The notes beneath the pieces were generated by a model, which saw only the letters and a list, made by a program, of their open reading frames with translations, was not told the origin of the DNA and made no database searches. Shown here one piece after another: positions 17,115-25,931 of a stretch of 51,219 nt of DNA. Position 1 is the first letter of the stretch; each line of letters opens with the position of its first letter. Origin of the DNA: a bacterium (lineage in GTDB: Bacteria; Pseudomonadota; Alphaproteobacteria; Sphingomonadales; Sphingomonadaceae); contig JAVBXL010000013.1 in NCBI GenBank assembly GCA_030824575.1, positions 1-51,219 on the forward strand. The letters are read 5' to 3'. A program made the translations under genes and the position numbers.

Positions 17115-18503
17115 TTAATATCGATCCGCATAATGATCCCGCACATCTTCGCTGAAACTGCCGAGCGGATAGGCCAGCATCTGCGCGTTCCAACTGTCCC
17201 ACTGGAGACGCATCTCCTTGAGCCGGGCGGGATCGTCGGGCGCAAGATCGGCGCGCTCGCGTTCGTCCTGCGCCAGATTGAACAGATGTTCCTTGCCGCC
17301 GAGCTTGAGATATTTCCAGTCGCCCTGCCGCAGCGCCGCCTGCCTGTTCGCCTTGAACCGCCAATAGAGCGAGCGAGCGACCGGGGCGGTCTTACCAGTC
17401 AATTGCGCCGACAGGTCAATACCGTCGAACGTGCCGGCCTTCGCCACATTGCCGCCCGTCATGGCGAGCAGCGTGGGCAGAAAGTCCATCGAGATCATCA
17501 CCTGATTGCTGGTCGATCCCGGCGCGATATGGCCGGGCCAGCGGACGAGCAAGGGCACGCGGATGCCGCCTTCCAGCAATTCCCCTTTCACACCAGTAAA
17601 GGGCCAAGTCTCGGAGAAACGCTCCCCGCCATTGTCGCTGGTGAAGATGATGATCGTATTGTCGGCCTTGCCGCTGCGCTCCAGCGCGGCGAGCAATTTG
17701 GCGACATTCTGGTCCATCTCCTCGACCATTTCCTTATATTTAGCAAGGCTGCCGCCATTATAGTGGAAGGAGGCGCCGAGCGTCGGGGCGACCGCCGCAT
17801 CCTCGCGTCCCTCCCATGGCCAGTGTGGGGCATTGAAATGGAGGCTGAGGAAGAAGGGCTTGTCGCTGGCCTGCTCGATCGTCTTGACCGCTTCGTCGCC
17901 AAACAGGTCGGTCAGATAACCGTTGCGCTCTATGGCCGTGTCGCCCTGCGCCAGGCCGATGCCGACATCCTTGCCGCCCATCACCATATGGTGGCGGAAA
18001 TAATCGGCTGCGCCTTCGACGATGCCGAAAAACTCGTCATAGCCATGATGGAGCGGGCTATGCCTGGGCGGCTCGCCCTGATGCCATTTGCCCACCAGCT
18101 TGGTGCGATAGCCCTGCGCGCGCAGCACCGACGCGATGGTCGGCCGGTCGAGCGGCACGCCGATGCCCGCCGGTGCGCCGGGACCGAGCGGTTCTTCGAC
18201 CCCGATCGGAAAGCGATATTGATAGCAGCCGGTCAGCAACCCGGTGCGGGTCGGCGAACAGATCGCACTATTGGCATAGCCCTGCCGCAGCATGACGCCC
18301 TGAGCGCCGATGCTGTCGATCGCCGGGGTCTTGATATGGTGCGATCCGGTGCAGGACAGGTCGGCATAGCCCAGGTCGTCGGCCATGATGAAGAGGATGT
18401 TGGGACGGTTGGCTTTGGGGACCGCGGCCTGCCCCTCGCCCGTGACGGCAAGCGCGCTGAGTGCGCCCGCACCGCCCATGAATGACCGTCGATCCATATG
18501 CAT
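17115..18503 (-). CDS. Exported arylsulfatase/alkaline-phosphatase-superfamily sulfatase
   Basis: A 462-residue sulfatase that hydrolyses sulfate esters. The N-terminus has a twin-arginine signal (MDRRSFMGGAGALSALAV), so export of the folded enzyme to the periplasm is likely. Metal-binding Asp42-Asp43 lies in MADDLGYAD. The modification motif CSPTR is at Cys82-Arg86, where the Cys must become formylglycine; no maturation enzyme gene is in the window. DNGGERFSETWPF and KGELLEGGIRVPLLVRWPG are typical S1 family segments. The ATG at 18503 lies after a GGAAG site; ATG 18497 is also possible. It is downstream of a receptor gene, which suggests uptake and desulfation of one sulfated compound. Confidence 0.92.
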   Translation of the reverse strand: MHMDRRSFMGGAGALSALAVTGEGQAAVPKANRPNILFIMADDLGYADLSCTGSHHIKTPAIDSIGAQGVMLRQGYANSAICSPTRTGLLTGCYQYRFPIGVEEPLGPGAPAGIGVPLDRPTIASVLRAQGYRTKLVGKWHQGEPPRHSPLHHGYDEFFGIVEGAADYFRHHMVMGGKDVGIGLAQGDTAIERNGYLTDLFGDEAVKTIEQASDKPFFLSLHFNAPHWPWEGREDAAVAPTLGASFHYNGGSLAKYKEMVEEMDQNVAKLLAALERSGKADNTIIIFTSDNGGERFSETWPFTGVKGELLEGGIRVPLLVRWPGHIAPGSTSNQVMISMDFLPTLLAMTGGNVAKAGTFDGIDLSAQLTGKTAPVARSLYWRFKANRQAALRQGDWKYLKLGGKEHLFNLAQDERERADLAPDDPARLKEMRLQWDSWNAQMLAYPLGSFSEDVRDHYADRY

Positions 18504-18581
18504 CCCGTCTTCCTTTCCCACTATGCCCCCGCTCGCCCTCAGCCGAACGGGAGAAGATATTATGCGTGTTCTTCTATACGA

Positions 18582-21032
18582 TCAGAAATTCGCCGAGAAG
18601 CGCACGCCATAGGTTTGTGGCGCGGTGTAGCGGGCGACTGCCATGCCGATCGGCGAGCGCTGGGGCGTGGCGACGCGACGTTTGTTTTCCAGATTGTAGA
18701 GAAAGGCGCCCAGCGACCAGCCGCCATCGGCCGCGCGCAGCGTCAGGTTGAGGTCAGTTTGCCAATAGGCGCGGATATGTTCGAAATCGAGATATTCGAA
18801 CGCGCCCCATTGATCGTCGCGCCAGGCGGTGGCGATATTGCCGACCAGTTCGAGCGAGCGGCCCAGCGGCACGACCTGTTCCGCGCCGAGGTTCACGGTC
18901 CATTTGGGGGAATAGAGCAAGGGATTGCCCGAACAGTTGAAGTCCTTGACCGGCGCGCCGCCTGCAGTCGCCCCGGTCAGGGTAAAGGGGCAGGCGATAT
19001 TGTCGCGCGGCGAAGCGGTATAGAGATGCAGGTCGTCATAGGTGGCTTTCAAATATTGCACCTTGGCGTTCAGCGTCGTCGTCGGCGTCGCCTTGACCAT
19101 GGCGTCGATGTCGAAGCCCTTGATCGTGGATTTGCCCGCGTTTTCGTTGGAGTTGATGAGCGTGCCGCTGGTGTCGACGGTGAAATAGGTGATCTGCTGG
19201 TCCTTATATTTCCAGTAGAAACCCTCGACGTTCAGCTGCACGCGATTGTTGAAGAAGCGGTTCTTCGATCCCACCGTATAGGCGGTGATGAATTCGGGAT
19301 CGTAAGTGGATTTGCCCTCCGCCAACTGGAAGCCGCCGGCGCGATAGCCGGTTTCGACCGTGGCGTAGAGCAGGTTTTGCGGGCCGAGATCGAATTCCGC
19401 CGACGCTTTCCAGGTGACGCGCGAATAGGTGCCGCGGTCGACCACAGGGTTGTAGGTTTTGAGGATCGTGCCGACGCCGTTCAGCAGCGGGAAGACCTGC
19501 GGATTGGCCTGGTCGGTGCTGCCGGGCGCGATCCATCCGTTGCTGGCGAGCCAGTTGACCGTGTCGCCGGTGGTCAGGAAATTGGGATAGCGCGGCAGGC
19601 CATTGGGTGCGGCGCAACCTGCGGCGAATGACGCTGGCGGGGTGATGTTGGCGGGTGGCAGGCCACCGCAGAAGGTGATGAAATTGTTGATGATGCCGTC
19701 CATCGACTTCTTGTCGCGAGTATAGCGCGCACCGCCGACCAGGCGGAAGCGGTCGCTGACATTGGCGGTCAACTGGCCGAAGGCAGCCCAGCTCTTGGTC
19801 TTGTGCGTGTAGGATTGGATCGGCAGGACAAATTCCTGATTATATTCGTTCTGCGCATCGATCTTTTCGTTGAAGTAGAAGCCGCCGACGACATAGTCGA
19901 TCATGCCGACCGCCCCGGCGAGGCGGGCTTCGAGGCTATATTGTTTATCGGTTTCGGCGTTGTAGGCGGTGTTGAAGGCGGGGCCGTAGAAGAAACTGTC
20001 TCCCTTCGACTTGCGGAAGGCGGGGACGAGCGTGAAGGTACCGATATCGGTCTTCCAGTTCAGTTCGGCATTGACGCCCCAATAGGTGTAGTCGACCGAT
20101 TGCTGCTGGTTCATCGCGTTGAGGAAGCCGAAGCCGGGGGCGCCGATCAACGTCTGCCGATAGGCGTTGGCGGCGTCGGTGTTATAGCCTTCCGACGTAT
20201 CGAACGGGCTGGGTGTGAATGTATAACCCGACGGACCTGGCGTATAGGCGCCGATATAGCTGCCCCCCGGCCCGACGCCGCCGACCTTGGTCCAGTCCGC
20301 ACCGATGCGCAGCGAAATGTCATCGGTTGGTTCGATTAGGAACTGACCGCGCAGGCCGGTACGCTTCAAGTCGTCGCTGCCGTCGCGATTATAGCCGTCA
20401 TGTACCTGCCGCGTGGCGGCGACGCGCAGCGCGCTGGTGTCACCGGTGACGAGGTTCAAATAGCCATCGACATTGACCGCATCATAATTGCCAAAGGAGA
20501 CGTTGAAGCCCGCGCCATTCTTGCCCAGTTCGGGCCGCGCGGGGATGATGTTGACCGCGCCGCCGGTGGCGTTGCGGCCATAAAGGATGCCCTGCGGTCC
20601 TTTGAGCACCTCAACACGGGCAAGGTCGTAGAAGGCGGAGCCGAAGGCACCCGCCGCGCGGCCCAGCACGACGCCGTCATAGCTGGGGGTGACGGCAGGG
20701 TCGTTATAGCTGCTCGACGTGATGTTGCCGACGCCGCGGATGAAGATGGAGGTGTTGGAGCCGCCGCCATTGGTGACGGTGATGGCGGGGACGCTCTTGG
20801 TGATATCCTCCGCCTTGGTGATGCCCTGCTGGATCAGTGTGTCGCCGGTCACGGCGTCGATCGCGATTGCGGCTTTTTGCGCGCTTTCCGACTTGCGCTG
20901 GGCAGTGACGACGATTTCGTCCAGTCCTACCGATGCCTGCGCGCCCTGATCGGCGATCTGCGCCAGGCCCTGAACGGGCGCGGTCGCCATCATGCCGACG
21001 ATCGCAGTGGTGGCCAGCAACAAACTACGCAT
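18582..21032 (-). CDS. TonB-dependent receptor
   Basis: A complete 816-residue TonB-dependent receptor. A signal peptide (MRSLLLATTAIVGMMATAPVQGLAQ) is followed by the TonB-box-like DEIVVTAQRK, the plug with VLKGPQGILYGRNATGGAVN and a barrel ending in YGVRFSANF with a C-terminal Phe. A GGAGAG site precedes the ATG; a longer open frame upstream is ignored because the signal peptide fixes the start. It heads the run receptor, sulfatase, epimerase, LysR. A sulfated organic ligand is the best guess, but no ligand can be read from the sequence. Confidence 0.95.
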   Translation of the reverse strand: MRSLLLATTAIVGMMATAPVQGLAQIADQGAQASVGLDEIVVTAQRKSESAQKAAIAIDAVTGDTLIQQGITKAEDITKSVPAITVTNGGGSNTSIFIRGVGNITSSSYNDPAVTPSYDGVVLGRAAGAFGSAFYDLARVEVLKGPQGILYGRNATGGAVNIIPARPELGKNGAGFNVSFGNYDAVNVDGYLNLVTGDTSALRVAATRQVHDGYNRDGSDDLKRTGLRGQFLIEPTDDISLRIGADWTKVGGVGPGGSYIGAYTPGPSGYTFTPSPFDTSEGYNTDAANAYRQTLIGAPGFGFLNAMNQQQSVDYTYWGVNAELNWKTDIGTFTLVPAFRKSKGDSFFYGPAFNTAYNAETDKQYSLEARLAGAVGMIDYVVGGFYFNEKIDAQNEYNQEFVLPIQSYTHKTKSWAAFGQLTANVSDRFRLVGGARYTRDKKSMDGIINNFITFCGGLPPANITPPASFAAGCAAPNGLPRYPNFLTTGDTVNWLASNGWIAPGSTDQANPQVFPLLNGVGTILKTYNPVVDRGTYSRVTWKASAEFDLGPQNLLYATVETGYRAGGFQLAEGKSTYDPEFITAYTVGSKNRFFNNRVQLNVEGFYWKYKDQQITYFTVDTSGTLINSNENAGKSTIKGFDIDAMVKATPTTTLNAKVQYLKATYDDLHLYTASPRDNIACPFTLTGATAGGAPVKDFNCSGNPLLYSPKWTVNLGAEQVVPLGRSLELVGNIATAWRDDQWGAFEYLDFEHIRAYWQTDLNLTLRAADGGWSLGAFLYNLENKRRVATPQRSPIGMAVARYTAPQTYGVRFSANF

Positions 21033-21046
21033 GTCTCTCTCCCCTA

Positions 21047-21072
21047 TGATTTGATTTTGTGATTTGATTTTG
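21047..21072. repeat. Two tandem copies of a 13-bp AT-rich unit
   Basis: TGATTTGATTTTG occurs twice in direct succession, 15 bases upstream of the receptor start codon, in the divergent gap with the flavin monooxygenase gene. On the minus strand it gives a CAAAATCAAATCA leader just before the ribosome site. It may be a regulator half-site array or part of an unstructured leader. Confidence 0.6.
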
Positions 21073-21269
21073 GCCAATTGTGGTCGGCGGTGTGGAAAAG
21101 TCACATTGATTTGCTGGATTCGACCTATCTGCGCCACGCGGACGGTGGCGAAACAATCGGCGCTCCTATCGACACTCCCGATAGCAGCTATTGAGGCAAA
21201 GCGTTTTCCGCCCGCCCCCGTCCGACCGATAGCCAGGACAGAGAAGCGTGTGCGGAGAGGGTAACATCC

Positions 21270-22409
21270 ATGGTTTCGGGTCGGATTTCGGGCAGGCGCA
21301 TCCTGATCGTGGGCGGCGGCATCGGCGGGATGGCGGCCGCGATACGCTTTGCCGAACAGGGCGGACAGGTCACGTTGATCGATATCGACCCGCAATGGCG
21401 CGTCTATGGCGCGGGCATCACCATCACCGGGCCAACATTGCGCGCCTATAGGCGGCTGGGTCTACTAGACGCGATCAAGGCACAGGGCGCGATCGCGGAG
21501 GGGGCGACGATATTCCGCTATGACGGCACGCGGCTGCACGACTTGGACGAACCGGCGCTGGAGGAAGGATTGCCCGCGACCGGCGGGATCATGCGCCCGG
21601 TGCTGCACCGGATCATGCAGACGCGGGTCAGGGCGCTGCCGATCGCCATCCGACTGGGCCTGACCGTCAGCGCGCTGGCCCATAGGTCCGATGGCGGCGT
21701 GGACGTTACCTTTTCCGACGGCGGGCAGGCGGATTTCGACCTGGTCGTGGGCGCAGACAGCATCTATTCGGGCGTGCGCCGGCTGGCCTTCCCGCATATG
21801 GGCGAGGCGCAGCCGACCGGCCAGGGATGCTGGCGCCTGTCCATCCGCCGTCCGCCGACACTGACCAAGGGCGAATTTTATTTCGGCCATCGCGTGCCCG
21901 CGGGGATCAACCGGTGCGGCGCGGAGATGGTCTATCTGTGGATGCTGACGCCGCGTGTCCGGCGGGCGAACCATTTCACCGAAGAGGAGCTGTTCGTGCA
22001 ACTGCGCGACAATCTGGCCGATTTCGGCGGCAATGCCGGCTGGATTCGCGATCATATGACGCGCGACGACTGGATCAACTATCGCCCGCTCGCCGCCGCC
22101 TTGCAACCCGGACCATGGCATGACGGGGCGATCGTGCTGCTGGGCGACGCGGTTCATGCCACCACGCCGCACATGGCCTGCGGCGCGGGCATGGCGGTGG
22201 AAAGCGCGCTGGTGCTGGCCGAGGAACTGGACCGGGCCGACACGGTCGAGGCGGGCCTGGTCGCCTATCAGGCGCGCCGGTTCGACCGGTGCCGCCATGT
22301 GATCGACACCAGCATCAAGGTCGGCCGGATGCAGCTGGACGGGGATTCGCCCGATGCGATCGGCGCGGCGATCGGCGCAGGGCTGCACAGGCTGGCCGAG
22401 GAATATTGA
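21270..22409 (+). CDS. FAD-dependent monooxygenase (class A, aromatic hydroxylase type)
   Basis: A 379-residue single-component flavoprotein monooxygenase that would use NAD(P)H and oxygen to hydroxylate an aromatic or similar ring. Three family motifs are visible: GGGIGGMAAAIRFAEQG near the N-terminus, the DG motif VVGADSIYSGVRR and the GD motif LLGDAVHATTPHMACGAGMAVE. A GAGAGGG site precedes the ATG. It diverges from the receptor gene and converges with the SDR/MFS operon. Salicylate- and 6-hydroxynicotinate-hydroxylases belong to the same group; the substrate is unknown. Confidence 0.92.
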   Translation: MVSGRISGRRILIVGGGIGGMAAAIRFAEQGGQVTLIDIDPQWRVYGAGITITGPTLRAYRRLGLLDAIKAQGAIAEGATIFRYDGTRLHDLDEPALEEGLPATGGIMRPVLHRIMQTRVRALPIAIRLGLTVSALAHRSDGGVDVTFSDGGQADFDLVVGADSIYSGVRRLAFPHMGEAQPTGQGCWRLSIRRPPTLTKGEFYFGHRVPAGINRCGAEMVYLWMLTPRVRRANHFTEEELFVQLRDNLADFGGNAGWIRDHMTRDDWINYRPLAAALQPGPWHDGAIVLLGDAVHATTPHMACGAGMAVESALVLAEELDRADTVEAGLVAYQARRFDRCRHVIDTSIKVGRMQLDGDSPDAIGAAIGAGLHRLAEEY

Positions 22410-22418
22410 CGGGGTGCG

Positions 22419-23132
22419 CTACCAGGCGGTCGCGCCGGCATCGACGGCGATGTCGGTGCCGGTGACATAGCGCGCCTCGTCCGACGCCAGCCACACCGCG
22501 CACCAGCCGATATCGTCCGGCTCGCCCAGACGTTGCAGCATATTCTTGGCGCGCACTTGCGCTTCGAACGCCGGGTCGGCGGCCAGGTGGCGCGCCGTCG
22601 CAGCGGTGCGGATGAAGCCGGGCGCGATGCTGTTGGCGCGGATCCCGTGCGGCGCGCCCTCCATCGCGAGCTGGCGGGTCATGGCCAGCACCCCGCCCTT
22701 GCCCGCGCAATGCGCGAGCGCAGGCGATCCTGCCAGCGCGTGGCGCGCATTGGCCGACCCGAAATTGACGAGCGACGCGCACCCGCTGGCCTTAAGCCAG
22801 GGCCAGGCGGCGCGGGTGGCGAGGAAGACGATATCCAGTTCGCCGCTAAGCGTTGCTTTCCAATCGGCATAGGACAGCGTTTCGAGCCAGTCGAAGCGCG
22901 CAAAGGCGGCGGCGTTGATCAATATGTCGATGCGGCCATGCTGCGCGCCGATGCGCTGGAACAGGACGTTGGTCGCATCCTCGTCCAGCAGGTCGCAGAT
23001 TTCGTCCGCGCCGTGGCGATCGACGCCGATCACGGTCGCGCCCTCCGCCGCGAACAGCCGGGCGCAGCCCTGGCCGATGCCGTTGCCGGCGCCGGTGACG
23101 ACCGCCAGCTTGCCTGCCAGCCGGTCAGCCAT
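22419..23132 (-). CDS. Short-chain dehydrogenase/reductase with His in place of the catalytic Tyr
   Basis: A 237-residue SDR with TGAGNGIG, NAAAF and a C-terminal VTGTDIAVDAG. The segment that should read YxxxK reads HCAGK (codon CAT), so Lys is kept and the catalytic Tyr is His. The Ser region (NFGSANAR) is present. This may be a subfamily with altered chemistry or a non-redox member; it is not an obvious sequencing error because the frame and surrounding residues are intact. The MFS gene overlaps its start by eight bases. Confidence 0.88.
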   Translation of the reverse strand: MADRLAGKLAVVTGAGNGIGQGCARLFAAEGATVIGVDRHGADEICDLLDEDATNVLFQRIGAQHGRIDILINAAAFARFDWLETLSYADWKATLSGELDIVFLATRAAWPWLKASGCASLVNFGSANARHALAGSPALAHCAGKGGVLAMTRQLAMEGAPHGIRANSIAPGFIRTAATARHLAADPAFEAQVRAKNMLQRLGEPDDIGWCAVWLASDEARYVTGTDIAVDAGATAW

Positions 23133-24357
23133 GGGCGATCGCTCCGCCTACCGGCTGGTCGCCACGCCGGAAGGGCGCGACCAGCGCGGCCACCGCCCCC
23201 GCCAGCGCGCCCAGCGACAGCAGGACGAAAGCGCCGGCAAGGCCCCCTGCCTGTTTCGACAGCAATGTCACGACGAGGGGGCTTAAGAACTGGCCGAAGG
23301 CGAAGGCGCTCTGCCACAGGCCGGCACCGCGCGCCCTGATTTCAAAGGACAGCAGGCTCATCGCCCAGACCAGCAGCGTTGGCAGCAGCAGGCCTGCGCC
23401 AAGCTGGTTGAGGAAGCAGCCGATCAGAAAGGCCGTCGGCGCATGGGCCAGCCCCATGACGCAGAAGCCCGCGGCCAGCAGCGCAAATTCGACCGGCAAC
23501 AGCCGCCCGATCGGCCAACGCCCGATGCGCGAATAAAGGAAGGTGCCGAGCGGCACGCCGATGCTGGCGACCGATGTCAGGAAGCCGATGCGCGCCGGAT
23601 CGTGAAGGCCCAGCGCGTACAACCCCGACGACGCCTGGATTTGCACCGTGTAGAAGAAGACCGAGCCATAGATGGTGATGGCGAGGATCATCGCCATCCG
23701 CCGCCAGGGGAAGCCGACCCAGCCGCGACCGTCGCGCGCCGCCGTCGCCCGTATGTCCGCGTCGCCGCGCGGTTCCCAGGTGAAGCGCAACACCAGCGCG
23801 AACATGATGAGCGCGGAGGCATAGGCCCAAAAGGGCGTGCGCCAGCCAAATGCGCCTAATTGCCCGCCCAGGTTGAAGAACAGCAGCGCGGAGAGCGAAG
23901 CGAAGGCGGTTTGCGCCGCCAGCCATTTGCCGCGCGCAGCTCCCCTATAATAGTCGCCGATCATCGTGGTCGACAGCACCATGATCGCCGCTTCGGCCAG
24001 GCCCACGCCAACGCGCGAGAGCAGGATGGCGGGTAGGCTTTTCAGGAAGATCGGCGCGATCCCCACCAGCGCATAGAGCAGGAAAGCGAGCAGCAGCAGG
24101 CGGCGGCGGCCGAAGCGGTCGCCCAGCATCCCGGCGAGTGGCGATAAGAAGGCGACGCATAGCGCCGGGATCGTCAGGATCATCGGCACCCAATATTCAT
24201 GGGCTGGCACAGTGCTGAAATCGGCGAGCAATTGCGGCAGGATTGGCGCGAGCAGCACGATCGCCATGGTCGACAGGGTGATCGGGAGCAACAGCGCAAA
24301 GCCGGTGAGAAAACCCGGCGCGGGATCGCCGTCCGTGGTGGCGCTGCGATCTGTCAT
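23125..24357 (-). CDS. MFS transporter
   Basis: A 410-residue major facilitator with about 12 hydrophobic segments. The family motif between segments 2 and 3 is visible as GMLGDRFGRRRLLLLAF. Segments such as LLPITLSTMAIVLLAPIL and AGAFVLLSLGALAGAVAALVA are clearly transmembrane. It probably takes up an organic acid or aromatic substrate for the surrounding enzymes. Its ATG overlaps the stop of an upstream 7-codon open frame with a strong ribosome site, and its 3' end overlaps the SDR gene. Confidence 0.92.
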   Translation of the reverse strand: MTDRSATTDGDPAPGFLTGFALLLPITLSTMAIVLLAPILPQLLADFSTVPAHEYWVPMILTIPALCVAFLSPLAGMLGDRFGRRRLLLLAFLLYALVGIAPIFLKSLPAILLSRVGVGLAEAAIMVLSTTMIGDYYRGAARGKWLAAQTAFASLSALLFFNLGGQLGAFGWRTPFWAYASALIMFALVLRFTWEPRGDADIRATAARDGRGWVGFPWRRMAMILAITIYGSVFFYTVQIQASSGLYALGLHDPARIGFLTSVASIGVPLGTFLYSRIGRWPIGRLLPVEFALLAAGFCVMGLAHAPTAFLIGCFLNQLGAGLLLPTLLVWAMSLLSFEIRARGAGLWQSAFAFGQFLSPLVVTLLSKQAGGLAGAFVLLSLGALAGAVAALVAPFRRGDQPVGGAIAHG

Positions 24358-24377
24358 GCGGCTTGCTCGTCAGCCAT
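24354..24377 (-). other. Seven-codon upstream open frame coupled to the MFS gene
   Basis: An ATG at 24377 opens the short frame MADEQAA, whose TGA overlaps the MFS start codon as ATGA. A strong AAGGAGAGG lies nine bases before this first ATG, while the MFS ATG has only a weak site. Translation of the leader would deliver ribosomes to the transporter start. This is inferred from arrangement alone; it may be chance. Confidence 0.35.
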
Positions 24378-24482
24378 GTGCCCGGCCCTCTCCTTGTTAT
24401 GCGGGCAAGTTAAGGGCCAGCACCGGGACGGGGTCAAACCCAAAGCATTGAAACCAGCTATTGACCGCAGCGCAGGCGCGGA

Positions 24483-24890
24483 TCAGCCGTCGGGTTCCTC
24501 GACAAATTCGATGAGGTTTCCCGCGCAATCGCGCAGGAAACAGCCCTTGCCGAACGCTTCGCGCACGATGAAGGCGATGTCGGCCTGCTTGGCCGCCATC
24601 TCGACCAGAAAATCCTCCAGATCCGCGACGCGGAAGGCGACATGCTTGTTGCCATGGGTCTTAAGGTCGGACGGCGGGTGCCGCCGATCGTCCGGCAGGG
24701 GCGCGGCCCCCTCCACCTCGAACAGTTCGAAACGCAGCGGTCCCTTGCGCAGCATCGCCGCCTGCGCGCGCGCCGCGGCGATGGGGAAGCGTTTTTCGAG
24801 CGTGAAGCCCAGCACCCGGCCATACCAGTCGATCGCCGCGTCCAGGCTGGGCACGCTGACGCCGCCATGGTGGAAGGTGAAGTCAGCCAT
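24483..24890 (-). CDS. VOC (glyoxalase/dioxygenase superfamily) protein
   Basis: A 135-residue single-module VOC protein (FTFHHGGVSVPSLDAAIDWYGRVLGF at the N-terminus, NKHVAFRVADLEDFL and GNLIEFVE later). Candidate metal ligands are His8, the His of KHVAF and the Glu of LIEFVE. Such proteins act as isomerases, lyases or dioxygenases. The start at 24890 has a GAAGGG site and overlaps the end of the Rieske gene, so it is translated with the oxygenase and probably acts in the same pathway. Confidence 0.85.
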   Translation of the reverse strand: MADFTFHHGGVSVPSLDAAIDWYGRVLGFTLEKRFPIAAARAQAAMLRKGPLRFELFEVEGAAPLPDDRRHPPSDLKTHGNKHVAFRVADLEDFLVEMAAKQADIAFIVREAFGKGCFLRDCAGNLIEFVEEPDG

Positions 24891-25908
24891 CGCCCTTCTC
24901 CCGCGCAATCATCGCCTCGATCAGCCGCCGCGCCCGCGTGCCACCCTGGTCGATGCCGAGCGACAGCGGCTTTTCCGCCCAGAAGTCGCGGCCGGCCATA
25001 TTGGCATAGGCGGCCTCGATCATCGGCTTGTCCTCCTGGTCGAAGGCTTCGCCGAACAGGCGCAGCAGCGCGACGTCGGTTTCGGTCGAGTCCAGCGCGT
25101 CATAACGGGTGGAAGACCAGAAATAATGGGTCTGGTGATCGTTGGCGGGGGTCAGGATATGCGCCTGGGGCACTTCGAACCCCGTGTCGCGTGGGCTGCC
25201 ATGCGGGCAGATGCCGACCATCAGCCGCATCGAGGCGGGGGCGTTCCAGCGCATTTCCAGCCAATGATCGACCACCGCGTCGTCGGGGACATAGCCGCGC
25301 GCGACCGACGGGGGCGCGATGCCGGGCATCCACCAGTCGCTGTGCAGCGTATCGCCCTCCATATAGGCTTTGTGCCGTCCGGCGAAGATCACCCCCTGCC
25401 CGGCGAACGTCCCCTTGTGGACAAATTCGATATGGCTGAGGTCGAGCAGATTGTCGGTGCCATATTCATATTGCGCCTGCATCAGCGTGTAGCCGCGCAC
25501 GGTGCGGCTGGCGGGCGTATCGGGGATGAAGGTAAAGTCCGGGATCAGCGCTTCATCGGCATCCTGCCGGTCGCCGCCCCAGAGCCAGAGGATGCCGTCA
25601 CGCTCGACCAGATGGAAGGCGGGGACGGACGCCCCTGCCGGAATCCGGTCGGCAAAGGGATTACGCACGCAGTTGCCGTCCGGCGCGAAGGCCAGGCCGT
25701 GATAGCCGCAGACTATCCTGTCGCCATCGCGCGTGCCCAGCGACAGCGGCGCAAAACGGTGGGGGCAGCGATCGCGCAGCGCCGCTACGCCGTCCGCTGT
25801 GCGAAAGACGAACAGCCGGTCGCCGCGGATTTCGCGCGAGAAGCCGCCCTCCCCCAGCTCGTCCGCCCAACCCGCCATATACCAGCAGCGTTGCGGATAA
25901 TCGGCCAT
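24883..25908 (-). CDS. Rieske non-haem iron oxygenase, vanillate-demethylase-like
   Basis: A 341-residue oxygenase alpha subunit. The Rieske [2Fe-2S] ligands are Cys48, His50 (CPH), Cys67 and His70 (CGYH). The mononuclear iron site is NLLDLSHIEFVH with His159 and His164. Length and motif spacing match O-demethylases such as VanA, dicamba and caffeine demethylases. A GGAGAGG site precedes the ATG. No ferredoxin or reductase gene lies nearby, so electrons must come from elsewhere. O-demethylation or hydroxylation of an aromatic compound is the likely role. Confidence 0.92.
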   Translation of the reverse strand: MADYPQRCWYMAGWADELGEGGFSREIRGDRLFVFRTADGVAALRDRCPHRFAPLSLGTRDGDRIVCGYHGLAFAPDGNCVRNPFADRIPAGASVPAFHLVERDGILWLWGGDRQDADEALIPDFTFIPDTPASRTVRGYTLMQAQYEYGTDNLLDLSHIEFVHKGTFAGQGVIFAGRHKAYMEGDTLHSDWWMPGIAPPSVARGYVPDDAVVDHWLEMRWNAPASMRLMVGICPHGSPRDTGFEVPQAHILTPANDHQTHYFWSSTRYDALDSTETDVALLRLFGEAFDQEDKPMIEAAYANMAGRDFWAEKPLSLGIDQGGTRARRLIEAMIAREKGDG

Positions 25909-25931
25909 CCTCTCCTCCTCTTTCTTTATCT

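Noticed and set aside
15864..18485. Plus-strand open frame of 873 codons
   Set aside because: It lies opposite the LysR, epimerase and sulfatase genes, which have clear motifs; the translation is rich in Arg, His and Asp without any domain, as expected for an antisense shadow in GC-rich DNA.
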